From contig CAYSPJ010000068.1 in the NCBI GenBank assembly GCA_964432875.1, positions 1 to 27,533 on the forward strand: DNA of 27,533 bases. The letters run 5' to 3'. This DNA is from JACJYE01 sp964432875 (lineage in GTDB: Bacteria > Bacteroidota > Bacteroidia > Chitinophagales > Saprospiraceae). This document shows positions 14,196 to 21,644 of the stretch, in pieces. The position numbers were made by a program, and so were the translations under genes. Position 1 is the stretch's first letter. Each line of letters opens with the position of its first letter. The notes under the pieces were generated by a model, which saw nothing but the letters and a program-made list of their open reading frames with translations, ran no database searches and was not told where the DNA came from.

Positions 14196-16496
14196 TTATC
14201 GTATCAGGGTTACATCTCCTTTAAGCACCCGCCTGGCACCATTGCCAAAGCGGATGATGCCGTAATAGGCATAAAGCCCGGGATTGGCCGGCTTGCCTCC
14301 TACGGTGCCGTCCCACCCCTGTGATTCGTCGTTGAGGAAAAGGTTTTTCCCCTCGAAGAGCAGGCCGCCCCAGCGGTCAAAAACGCGCAGTACTTCAATG
14401 ATTTCCCCAGAGCCATTATCGCTGAAGAAAGTGAATTTGTCGTTTCGGCCGTTGCCGTCGGGCGAAAAGGCATTGGGGGCATAGATATCCCCTAGGACGA
14501 TAGTGAGCTGGAAGCCATCGGAAACGATGCAGTTGCGGCTGTCGCGCACGATAATGCGCACATCCATGTTGTCGCGAGCCAGGAAATTGGCGGTAGGCTG
14601 CCCGGTATCAATCTCCTTAGGCAGCCACTGGTATTCCACCACATTGCCAACCGTAGTAGCCACCAGAGATACGGGTGTATTGGGGCGCACCTCCAGTTTT
14701 TCCAGGTTAAGCGTCACCCCCATCGTATCAGGGGCGATGATTTCGACGGGGAATTGCCGGGTACAGCCCAAATCGTCCAGTGCAGTAGCCAGATAATTAC
14801 CGGGGGGCAAATTGGGGAATCTGGGGGATAAAGCGTAGGTCTCCCCCCCATCGATCGAGAAGATAACTGGCTTGCTTAAATCTACCAGGAATTCGATGAG
14901 GCCCAAGTCGTTGGGGCAGCGCGGCTGCTCCACTTCGATGGCGACGCCCAGCCCGTCGGGCGGTGGCACCAGTACCGAGCTAAGCGTGCGGCAGCCTTCA
15001 GCATCGGTGATGGTCAGGTGGTAAAGCCCTCCAGCAGTGACGGTGAGCGGGCTGCCGACCAGGCCTGTTTCCCAAGTGTATTCATAGAGGTCGGGGAAAA
15101 GATAAACTACGGCCGTATCGCAGATTTCCACGATGCTGTACTCAAACTCCGGCGGGGCGCTGCCACTCACCTCTACTTGCAGGCGGGCCCGGCAGCCGAA
15201 GGAGTCGATGCCAGTGAAGAAGTAGGTGCCGAAATCAGCTGGCTGCAAACCCAAGATGATGGGGGGAGAAAAAGGCTGCCCCTGCGGGTTAAGCCATGAA
15301 ATCTCGGTGTAAAGGGAGTCGTTTAGGGGCTGCAACAACAGGGTGTCGCCCAGGCAGAGGGGGGGCAGGTCAAACTCCGGGCCGGGCGGTATGCGTACGG
15401 TGATGAATATCGTATCCGTATCTTCGCAACCCAACTCATTGAAGGCATGCAGGATGTAGAAGCCCTCCTGTTCGGGTTGAGCCGAGAAAAATACCAGCAC
15501 TGAATCGTTGGTAATCGCGCCATTGAATTCCCAAAAATGGCCACTGCCGCCAGTACCGGCGATAGCTGCCAAATCGCCCTGGCATACGACCCGGTCGGGG
15601 CCGGCATCGGCGAAGGGCGGGTTGGCAATCAGGATGGAGTCAAGCACGGTGCAACAATCATCACTGAGGGTAAGGTAGTACCAGCCCTCGTTCCCGGCAA
15701 GGGGCAAACTGGCTTGCAGCCCTTCGGCCGACCAGCCGGACGCATGGTGCCATTGCACATTGGCCTGGCCGGTGAAGCACTGGGCAGGCAGTATGGCCTC
15801 TAAAGTGATGGTGTTTTGTTGGCAGTCAATGCGGCCGTCTATGGCGATAGCACAATCCCTGATTACCTCCGGGCAAAGGATATGGGTGGCAAATTCAGTC
15901 GTAGTGGTACTAGGGTCGCTAAAAACGGAATACTCCACCTGCAGGCCGATGGCGCAAAAGGGCAGGGTGCCGCTAACGCGGCCAACGCCGGAGAGGGTTT
16001 GCAGATTCCCCTGCAAAGCAAAAGGCGGCTGCCCCTGCGATTGGAGCCACATATTCATCGTATTGATGTTGCTTACGGCCGATACCAGCAAGAGGCTATC
16101 TTTCACCAGGGCAAAGCCTTGCACGCAGTCCACGCATAGGCCAAACGACAGCCCGCCTAAATCCTTGAGGCTACTATCCGGCATGATGGCATATACCCGA
16201 ACCCGGTCGGCCTGTTGGCCCGCGAAGGCATTTACGTCCACGTGATAGTCGCGCAGCCGTAGGCTGTCGGTAAAGTATTGGGTGTAGCGCAAGGTGTCCC
16301 GGTTCTGGTTGGTCGTGCTGTTGTTGCTATCTTGCGGGTCGATGTAGGACAGGCCGCATTCCTCCAGGATGATGACGGCGGTTTGTGCTGGTACCAGGGA
16401 GAAAGAGGCATAGAGCGCAAAACATAGGCTAGCCGCCCTGCGCCAGGCCGCACAACGGTTCAATAGCATTCGACATGTCGTGATACAAGCGTTCAT
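14196..16496 (-). CDS. Large secreted surface protein with CHU_C (T9SS type B) C-terminal domain
   Basis: About 766 residues from the ATG chosen. After a signal peptide (hydrophobic CFALYASFSLVPAQ) comes a Cys-containing N-terminal region, then several Ig/PKD-like repeats (for example ADAGPDRVVCQGD and LPPLCLGDTLLLQPL) and a SprB-like repeat (FSIDGGETYALSPRFPNLPPG). The C-terminal ~95 residues are a gliding-motility-associated CHU_C domain (YAPNAFSPDGNGRNDKF, FDRWGGLLFEG, GWDGTVGGKPANPGLYAY). That domain directs export by the type IX system and surface attachment. The open frame extends to a GTG at 16526; ATGs at 16496 and 16469 give a more ordinary signal peptide. It is the first gene of a run with two exported proteins. 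An adhesin or gliding-related role is inference. Confidence 0.88.
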   Translation of the reverse strand: MNACITTCRMLLNRCAAWRRAASLCFALYASFSLVPAQTAVIILEECGLSYIDPQDSNNSTTNQNRDTLRYTQYFTDSLRLRDYHVDVNAFAGQQADRVRVYAIMPDSSLKDLGGLSFGLCVDCVQGFALVKDSLLLVSAVSNINTMNMWLQSQGQPPFALQGNLQTLSGVGRVSGTLPFCAIGLQVEYSVFSDPSTTTTEFATHILCPEVIRDCAIAIDGRIDCQQNTITLEAILPAQCFTGQANVQWHHASGWSAEGLQASLPLAGNEGWYYLTLSDDCCTVLDSILIANPPFADAGPDRVVCQGDLAAIAGTGGSGHFWEFNGAITNDSVLVFFSAQPEQEGFYILHAFNELGCEDTDTIFITVRIPPGPEFDLPPLCLGDTLLLQPLNDSLYTEISWLNPQGQPFSPPIILGLQPADFGTYFFTGIDSFGCRARLQVEVSGSAPPEFEYSIVEICDTAVVYLFPDLYEYTWETGLVGSPLTVTAGGLYHLTITDAEGCRTLSSVLVPPPDGLGVAIEVEQPRCPNDLGLIEFLVDLSKPVIFSIDGGETYALSPRFPNLPPGNYLATALDDLGCTRQFPVEIIAPDTMGVTLNLEKLEVRPNTPVSLVATTVGNVVEYQWLPKEIDTGQPTANFLARDNMDVRIIVRDSRNCIVSDGFQLTIVLGDIYAPNAFSPDGNGRNDKFTFFSDNGSGEIIEVLRVFDRWGGLLFEGKNLFLNDESQGWDGTVGGKPANPGLYAYYGIIRFGNGARRVLKGDVTLIR

Positions 16497-16833
16497 CAAC
16501 GGTTTAATTAGCTTTACTCGCTCCACTCAGCTGGGTATGACAGGCTTTTTCAGTAAGGCCGATTACTGGTTTTGACTGTCTCTGCCAGGTAGCAAGAGCA
16601 AAAAACAAGCGGTCGCCAATGGAAAACTGCCTTGCAGGATGGCGCCGGCAGCATAGGGAAAAGGAGCTGTTTAGATAGAAGATTATGATTTGGGCGCATA
16701 AATGTAAGACTTTTTACATATTTGTGCGTAAAATTGTGCTTAGTTTATGTGCTTTTGGCCAATGGATGTTGTTATAAACTGGAAAGCAGCAAAAAGCTTT
16801 GAATATATTGGGTAGCGCGCATGATACAAAAAT
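16497..16833. other. Divergent intergenic region between the CHU_C gene and the glucosaminidase gene
   Basis: This stretch carries no gene but must hold both start regions. It contains a hairpin (CGCATAAATGTAA at 16695-16707 with TTACATATTTGTGCG at 16714-16728, 2-base bulge, T-rich loop) and three TGTGC boxes at 16723, 16735 and 16748, spaced 12-13 bases. TAAAATTG (16729-16736) is a 7-of-8 match to the -7 consensus facing the glucosaminidase gene. On the minus strand TACATTTA is a 7-of-8 match facing the CHU_C gene. None is a full match. Confidence 0.4.
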
Positions 16834-17850
16834 ATGCTAAGAGCGATTGGCATATATATACGGCAGGTACTGGCAGCCTTGGTTTTTCTGCTCGCCATCG
16901 TAGTGGGGTTATACTTGTATCAGCACAACCGCAGCGAATTGTCCCGCATCCCCATCCTGCTCGAGCTTACGGATGCCTACGCCAAAGGCTGGGATGCGCT
17001 GGGGGGGCTGTCTGGTGCTTCTGTTTATGAGTTTTATCAATCTACGGCCATCAGCGGTGAAGAGCCCAGCCCTGGCAGCCTCCCGGGTGGGTCGGGTAGG
17101 GGTGAACTGCTCATCCGCACGGGCTGGGCAGCCGACAGCGTGCGGGCCAACCTGGCCCGGAAGGGCTTTTCAGCCCGCAAGCTGCAGCAAGCCCAGCGCT
17201 TTCTGGATTACGTGGACGAATACAAGGGGCAGGCCCTGAATGACATGTACCGCTCCAAGGTGCCCGCCAGCATCAAACTGGCTCAAGGTATCCTCGAATC
17301 CGGAGCAGGGCAGTCTTCTCTTGCCAAATCAACCCGCAACCACTTCGGCATCAAGGCCCGGCCAGGCCCGGCGGCCCGGGAGAAAATCGCCCGCCGCGAG
17401 TACAACCGCCTCAGCGATGAGGAGTTCCTCTTTACCGCGCCAGCCGTCGGCGCTTTCAACGCCTGGGATGACCACCCCTACGACCGCTTCGAGGTCTATA
17501 ATTCGGTGGCCGATAGCTACGCCCGCCATTCGCAACTGCTCACCCGGCCCTGTACCCCTGGCCATACGGGCTGCTACCAGTGGATCTGGCAGGCCTTCCC
17601 CGTTAGCAGGGAAGAACACGACATCTCTGCAGCGGCTCGCCAATACCATCATCGTACCGGGAAAGCGGCGGATAGTTTTTTCCCTGGTCGCGCGAAGCTA
17701 CCCTATTATGCGGCTTGTGCTGCAGGCCTGAAAATGGCAGGCTACGCTACCAGCCCAACTTATCACCAGAAACTCGCTTACCTGATCGAGACTTATGAGC
17801 TGTGGCGTTTCGATATGGCCTTGATCAAAGCGATGGGAGAAGGAGGTTGA
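16834..17850 (+). CDS. Membrane-anchored glucosaminidase (GH73/FlgJ-type peptidoglycan hydrolase)
   Basis: The 338-residue protein has an N-terminal membrane helix (about 10-29), a spacer of about 80 residues rich in Gly/Ser/Pro, and a glucosaminidase domain from about 115 to the end. The active-site helix SIKLAQGILESGAGQSSLA holds the likely catalytic Glu155, and NHFGIKA follows as in the family. It would cut the glycan strand of peptidoglycan in the periplasm while tethered to the inner membrane. The ATG at 16834 leads directly into the anchor helix. A strong hairpin lies 29 bases after the stop. The next gene has the same anchor-spacer-helix layout. Confidence 0.9.
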   Translation: MLRAIGIYIRQVLAALVFLLAIVVGLYLYQHNRSELSRIPILLELTDAYAKGWDALGGLSGASVYEFYQSTAISGEEPSPGSLPGGSGRGELLIRTGWAADSVRANLARKGFSARKLQQAQRFLDYVDEYKGQALNDMYRSKVPASIKLAQGILESGAGQSSLAKSTRNHFGIKARPGPAAREKIARREYNRLSDEEFLFTAPAVGAFNAWDDHPYDRFEVYNSVADSYARHSQLLTRPCTPGHTGCYQWIWQAFPVSREEHDISAAARQYHHRTGKAADSFFPGRAKLPYYAACAAGLKMAGYATSPTYHQKLAYLIETYELWRFDMALIKAMGEGG

Positions 17851-17878
17851 GGCTGGGCCACAGCAGGTTAAAGGCACT

Positions 17879-17917
17879 TCGCTGCGAAAAGATGAAGTCG
17901 CTTTCGCAGCGATCTTT
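17879..17917 (+). terminator. Hairpin terminator after the glucosaminidase gene
   Basis: A perfect 11-bp stem, TCGCTGCGAAA (17879-17889) and TTTCGCAGCGA (17902-17912), surrounds a 12-base loop and is followed by TCTTT. The stem is strong but the T tract is short and interrupted, so it may be a terminator or a transcript-end stabiliser. It separates the glucosaminidase gene from the next promoter. Confidence 0.55.
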
Positions 17918-17940
17918 CCGTATTCCCTCAAAGAACTTTG

Positions 17941-17948
17941 TAAATTTG
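17941..17948 (+). promoter_or_regulatory. Candidate promoter of the 18012 gene, -7 box
   Basis: TAAATTTG is a full match to TAnnTTTG. A weak -33 candidate (TTTC, 17915-17918) lies 22 bases upstream, inside the tail of the preceding hairpin. The predicted leader is about 57 bases and begins with a hairpin (17956-17977). Confidence 0.45.
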
Positions 17949-17955
17949 TGGCAGG

Positions 17956-17977
17956 CGCGGCTCATGAAGTAGCCGCG
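17956..17977. repeat. Short palindromic element, CGCGGCT / AGCCGCG
   Basis: A perfect 7-bp inverted repeat (17956-17962 and 17971-17977) with loop CATGAAGT. It lies at or just after the predicted transcription start of the 18012 gene. A related hairpin with the shared core CGCGGCT, TGAAG and AGCC lies at 21595-21624. Confidence 0.5.
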
Positions 17978-18011
17978 GCATGCGCGAATATTATTTTACT
18001 AACTACAACTC

Positions 18012-19145
18012 ATGTATGCCATGAAGAACAATTACAACCACAACCAAAGCAATGGTTTCGGCTTGGGCCGGCTGTTTACGGCTCTAGGCTATCTCACCGC
18101 ATTAATCCTCATCATCGGCCTGCTGGATAAGGCGGGGGTGCGCATCAGCCTTCCCGGGCAGGAAGATAAAAGCAGCAATGCTTCTTTTTACTCTAGCTCC
18201 CTTGGCGCTGCGGCCTCCAGTGAAAGCGCCGGCGATGATGCCATCGTCATCAGCGCAGAGCCATCGGTCGGCAAGGACAATGGGCAGGGCTGGGAACCCG
18301 TGGGCAGCTATGCAGGCAAAAGCAGTAGTACGCGTGCTCAGGGCAGCAAAGCGAGCTCTTCCACTTCGGTGGAAAACTGGATCGAGCGCTTTTCCAGTAC
18401 GGCAGTGCAGCAGGCCGTACAAAAGGGCATACCAGCCGGCATTGCGCTGGCTGTAGGTATCGCCAAGCTGCAATCTGGCAAGCCAATCGACAGTTGGGAG
18501 GCCTTTATGGAGGAAGTTATCCTGCCTCTGGCACGGATTAAAAACACAGCAGGTGAAAATGAGCGCCGCGCTTATTTCAAATATTCCGCCAATAGCGAGC
18601 GCTGGGCCGAGGGGCTGAACCGCAGCGCTAGCTTCTCCGCCAGCGTGCTCAAAAACAATATCAAAAACTATGGGCTGAACAAGTACGACCGCGAGGTGAC
18701 GGAAAAGCTGGCTAATGGCGAAGTGGTAGATGTGGAAATGGAGCGCAAAGCACGCGCGGTGGCCAATCAGGTGACCGCTTCTATCCGCACCGAAAAAGCG
18801 GTGGCACCCAAAAGCGAGCGCAGCCGCCGCGAAGCCTCCGAAAAAGCAGAGGAATGGAATACTTTCTATGAAGAATCCGTCGGCTATGAAGTAGCCCGCG
18901 AGGTAGCTCGGAAGAAATTGAAGAGTGGGCAGTACATCACCGAGGAAGATATGTCGCGCCTGGTAGAGGAAGCCAATACGGAAACATCTAAAGTGATGGG
19001 CAATAAATTGTCTTTCCTGGGCAGGAAAATCAATCCGAGCCACCCTGATGCCAAACAGATGCAGGACGTGTCGGACCCGCGCAATGCCCAGGCCCGCGAG
19101 GAACTGTATCAACGCAAGCTCCAGGAGCGGAAGCAGGGCAATTGA
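18012..19145 (+). CDS. Membrane-anchored helical protein, possibly a degenerate glucosaminidase relative
   Basis: I cannot name a family with confidence. The 377-residue protein (or 374 from the ATG at 18021) has one N-terminal membrane helix (about 20-42), a Ser/Gly-rich spacer (55-120) and then Glu/Lys/Arg-rich helices to the end. Around residues 125-165 the pattern AVQQAVQKGIPAGIALA resembles the start of a glucosaminidase active-site helix. The catalytic Glu region, however, reads GIAKLQSGK instead of GILESGAG, so it would be inactive. It follows the real glucosaminidase gene after 161 bases, with a terminator-like hairpin and its own -7 box between them. A long open frame on the opposite strand (18102-19325) has the Arg/His/Cys/Phe-rich look of a shadow. 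Confidence 0.75.
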   Translation: MYAMKNNYNHNQSNGFGLGRLFTALGYLTALILIIGLLDKAGVRISLPGQEDKSSNASFYSSSLGAAASSESAGDDAIVISAEPSVGKDNGQGWEPVGSYAGKSSSTRAQGSKASSSTSVENWIERFSSTAVQQAVQKGIPAGIALAVGIAKLQSGKPIDSWEAFMEEVILPLARIKNTAGENERRAYFKYSANSERWAEGLNRSASFSASVLKNNIKNYGLNKYDREVTEKLANGEVVDVEMERKARAVANQVTASIRTEKAVAPKSERSRREASEKAEEWNTFYEESVGYEVAREVARKKLKSGQYITEEDMSRLVEEANTETSKVMGNKLSFLGRKINPSHPDAKQMQDVSDPRNAQAREELYQRKLQERKQGN

Positions 19146-19324
19146 GGGTACTACGGCAGCTTGGGCGCGGGGGCATAGCTGCGTTGGGCTCCTGATGAAA
19201 AGCTTGACCGGGTACTGCTCAACGACAACGTAGCGACAACCAGCTGCGGTGGCAAGCTTATGGCTTAAACTGGACTTTGCCGCCCCAAATAACAGCCGTA
19301 AACTAAAACCCCACATTTTTTTCA

Positions 19325-19332
19325 TAATTTTG
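19325..19332 (+). promoter_or_regulatory. Candidate promoter of the lipoprotein gene, -7 box
   Basis: TAATTTTG is a full match to TAnnTTTG. No good -33 TTTG is seen at the expected distance; the sequence upstream is A/T rich with a run of seven T. The distance to the preferred lipoprotein start is about 107 bases. Confidence 0.35.
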
Positions 19333-19438
19333 CTAACGAGCAGTTGATCTATTCAAAATGTAGGTACAACTACTGAGCATGAGCCAAGCTTGCCGCAACC
19401 GTAACGAGAGGAGGCAAGCCGCTAAAATAATTGAGCCG

Positions 19439-19873
19439 ATGACCACCTGCCGTTCATCAATGTCCTGGTGGGGCAAGCTGCCCCCTATACTGGCCTCCTT
19501 GACACTGGCTTGGAGCCTGGCCGCCCTTATCCAGGGGTGTACCCAGCAGGCGCCTTCCAATCCGGAGGGTGCCGTCCAATTGCGCATCGAGAATCTGAGT
19601 AAATTCGAGCTTGAAGAGGTGCGGGTAGAGGCCGGTGGAGGAGGGGTGGGCTTATTTTACAACCTGGCACCCCAGCAGAAATCAGACTATCAGGACTTTG
19701 ACTATACCTATCGCTACGCTTTCGTACAAGTTGTTGCGCAGGGCGATACACTGAGTTTACAGCCCGTTGATTATGTGGGGGAAAGGCGCTTCCAGCGCGG
19801 AAAGTTTACACTCCAATTAAATCTGGTGGGAGACCCACCTCTGTATATGACTGTAAACTTCAAGGAGGATTGA
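19439..19873 (+). CDS. Small exported lipoprotein, unknown function
   Basis: About 144 residues from the chosen ATG. A type II signal peptide is visible: hydrophobic ASLTLAWSLAALIQGC with the lipobox-like IQGC, although Gln at -2 is uncommon. The mature part is about 110 residues, strand-rich and acidic (for example VRVEAGGGGVGLFYNLAPQ, FTLQLNLVGDPPLYMTV), so a small beta-sandwich anchored in a membrane is plausible. The frame is open up to an ATG at 19379, which would place 20 hydrophilic residues before the signal; ATGs at 19439 and 19460 are better. It stands alone between two promoter-like boxes. No function can be assigned. Confidence 0.7.
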   Translation: MTTCRSSMSWWGKLPPILASLTLAWSLAALIQGCTQQAPSNPEGAVQLRIENLSKFELEEVRVEAGGGGVGLFYNLAPQQKSDYQDFDYTYRYAFVQVVAQGDTLSLQPVDYVGERRFQRGKFTLQLNLVGDPPLYMTVNFKED

Positions 19874-19931
19874 GGGCTTTCGAGATGGGGCGCATTGAAA
19901 AGGATGGAAGGGGGGCACGCTTTTTTTACTG

Positions 19932-19962
19932 TTTACAAATTAAGCCAAATAACCTAGCTTTG
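19932..19962 (+). promoter_or_regulatory. Promoter of the MscS-type channel gene
   Basis: The -7 box TAGCTTTG (19955-19962) fully matches TAnnTTTG. The -33-like TTTA (19932-19935) lies 19 bases upstream, the expected spacing. The leader would be only about 15 bases, with a run of A just before the ATG, as is common in this phylum. Confidence 0.55.
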
Positions 19963-19983
19963 AGCCGTTAAAAAAAATGCCCG

Positions 19984-20802
19984 ATGGAATCCATCAATAA
20001 ATACCTCGACCTCGCTGCACAGATGGCGGTCGAATATGCTCCTAAGCTGGCCCTGGCAGTCCTGCTGCTCTTGTTTGGTTTCAAGTTGGCCAATCGCCTT
20101 TCGCGCCTTTTGTCCCATATATTGGAACGGATGGGACTGAGTTCCAGTTTGTTGACCTTCTCCCGTTCGCTAGTTAATATCGCGCTAAAGGTACTGCTCG
20201 TTTTCACGGTGGCATCTGTAGCTGGGGTGGATATCACGGCCTTCGTAGCGGTGTTGGCTGCTGCGGGTTTTGCCGTTGGCCTGGCCTTGCAGGGCAGCCT
20301 CAGCAATTTCGCCGCCGGCATCATCATCGTGCTCTTCCGCCCTTACAAAGTGGGCGATTGGATCGAGGTGGAAGAGAAATTTGGAAAAGTGGAAGAGGTC
20401 GAGATTTTTAACACCATCATCGTTACCCCGGGCCGCAAGACCCTGATCATCCCCAATGGGCAAGTGGTGGACAATATCGTGACGAATTATTCCCGCAAGG
20501 GCATTATCCGCCTGGAGTTGAATGTGTCTATCCCTTACAGCGAGAGTTACCCCCGCATTAAGGAGATCATCACTCAAGAGCTGCTGGCTATTGAGCGGGT
20601 ACTTAATGAACCCTTGCCGGAAATCGGCATCGAGGCCTACGACAGCCATAGCCTCTTGCTCGCCGTGCGCCCTTACGCCTTGCCAGATGATTATTGGAGT
20701 GTGACCTTCGAAGCTTATGAGCGCATCAAGGCTGCCTTCAACCGCAACGGCATCAAGGTGGCTTATGCTGAAGGGGTAGAGATTGGGACGATTGGGGAGT
20801 GA
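19984..20802 (+). CDS. Small-conductance mechanosensitive channel (MscS family)
   Basis: The 272-residue inner membrane protein matches MscS in size and layout: three membrane helices (about 20-38, 62-85, 88-118), the third being the Gly/Ala-rich pore helix GFAVGLALQGSLSNFAAGIIIVLF. Next come FRPYKVGDWIEVE and the beta domain (IFNTIIVTPGRKTLIIPNGQVVDN), then the C-terminal alpha/beta domain. It opens under membrane tension and releases solutes on osmotic downshock. The ATG at 19984 is preceded by an A run and a good promoter. Right after the TGA stop begins the second G-rich element (20803-20851). Confidence 0.95.
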   Translation: MESINKYLDLAAQMAVEYAPKLALAVLLLLFGFKLANRLSRLLSHILERMGLSSSLLTFSRSLVNIALKVLLVFTVASVAGVDITAFVAVLAAAGFAVGLALQGSLSNFAAGIIIVLFRPYKVGDWIEVEEKFGKVEEVEIFNTIIVTPGRKTLIIPNGQVVDNIVTNYSRKGIIRLELNVSIPYSESYPRIKEIITQELLAIERVLNEPLPEIGIEAYDSHSLLLAVRPYALPDDYWSVTFEAYERIKAAFNRNGIKVAYAEGVEIGTIGE

Positions 20803-20851
20803 AAGGGGAGGGAAGGTTAAAGGGTAAGGGTTAAAGGTTAAAGGGGGGGGG
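20803..20851 (+). repeat. G-rich GGTTAAAGGG element, copy 2
   Basis: It begins directly after the MscS stop: AAGGGGAGGG, then AAGGTTAAAGGGTAAGGG, then TTAAAGGTTAAA and nine G, followed by CTG. It shares AAGGTTAAAGGGTAA and the TAAAGGTTAAA-G(8-9)-CTG ending with copy 1 (13182-13225, minus strand). Both copies are in sense orientation to the gene that ends there. Confidence 0.8.
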
Positions 20852-20901
20852 CTGAAAAACTGCCAAATTTTGAGTTTGGTATCACCATACAAATCCAATT
20901 G

Positions 20902-21423
20902 ATGATGCGCTTTACTTTGCTTATTTCAACCATCCTAATCATGAGCGCGACGTTCTTGCCAGGGCAGGGTGCTAGCTACTTGCAGGAAATGCAACAAAAA
21001 TGGCAGAATGCCAGAGACTATACCATGGAACTAGCCGAGGCCATGCCGGAAGACGATTATGGCTTTGCGCCTACGGAAGACCAAATGCCTTTCCAGGCGC
21101 AGCTCTTGCATATTGTCAGCAACATGAACTGGCTCAGCTCGGCTTATCTGGGCGGGCAAAAGATAGGCTATGACTTGAAAGCTCAGGGTTACAGTAAAAC
21201 AGAGGTGCTCGCCATACTTGCCGAAGGTTTTGAGCTGGCTGCTGCTGCTATCGCTGCGCTCCAACCATCGCAATTGGAAGAGCCCGTGGAGTTTTTTGCC
21301 GGCCCCATGAGCAAACGTCAAATCCTGACGCTTATGAATGACCACCTTACGCACCATCGGGGCCAATTGGCCGTCTATCTGCGCCTCCAGGGCGTCAAGC
21401 CGCCCCGGTATCGGGGGTGGTGA
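20902..21423 (+). CDS. Exported DinB-fold protein
   Basis: The product (173 residues from the ATG at 20902) starts with a signal peptide (FTLLISTILIMSATFLPGQG) followed by a DinB-like four-helix bundle. The metal-binding histidines of the fold are present: His70 in LLHIVSNMNW, then His148 and His151/152 in NDHLTHHRGQ. The family-typical ending LAVYLRLQGVKPPRYRGW follows. DinB-like proteins are metal-dependent thiol transferases or of unknown function; most relatives I know are cytosolic, but exported ones occur in Bacteroidota. TTG at 20899 and ATG at 20905 are alternative starts. A 7-of-8 -7 box, TGAGTTTG, lies at 20871-20878. Confidence 0.85.
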   Translation: MMRFTLLISTILIMSATFLPGQGASYLQEMQQKWQNARDYTMELAEAMPEDDYGFAPTEDQMPFQAQLLHIVSNMNWLSSAYLGGQKIGYDLKAQGYSKTEVLAILAEGFELAAAAIAALQPSQLEEPVEFFAGPMSKRQILTLMNDHLTHHRGQLAVYLRLQGVKPPRYRGW

Positions 21424-21594
21424 TGTTTAGCGGATTAAGTCTGATCGCAACTTGATTAGGGGGCGATGTACTCTGCAAAGGATTGCGATTCTACAACCCT
21501 GTATTTCTCGAATCCTGTATCCCAACTAGCCGCAGTATCCGGCCAGGATTTTCGCCCACCACATTTCACGGGCTTTGAGGGTATTTAAAATAGC

Positions 21595-21624
21595 AGCCGC
21601 GGCTGTGAAGACCCAGCCACGGCT
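21595..21624. terminator. Hairpin between convergent genes, possible two-way terminator
   Basis: AGCCGCGGCT (21595-21604) pairs with AGCCACGGCT (21615-21624) with one internal mismatch and a 10-base loop. AAAA precedes it and ATTTT follows, so either strand could yield a hairpin plus a short U tract. It separates the DinB-fold gene from the convergent FAS1 gene. It is also similar to the palindrome at 17956-17977 (shared CGCGGCT, TGAAG and AGCC). Confidence 0.45.
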
Positions 21625-21644
21625 ACCATTTTACCATCATCATA

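Noticed and set aside
18102..19325. 407-codon minus-strand frame opposite the 18012 gene, longer than the gene itself
   Set aside because: Its product is rich in Arg, His, Cys and Phe with no signal, domain or plausible start region, while the plus frame has a membrane anchor, a low-complexity spacer, normal helical composition and a matching -7 box upstream.
19890..19927. T7 run after the lipoprotein gene as a terminator
   Set aside because: Only a 3-bp stem could be found before it; too weak to call.
21480..21530. CTCGAATCC, resembling a tRNA T-arm
   Set aside because: No matching acceptor, D-arm or anticodon stem could be placed around it.
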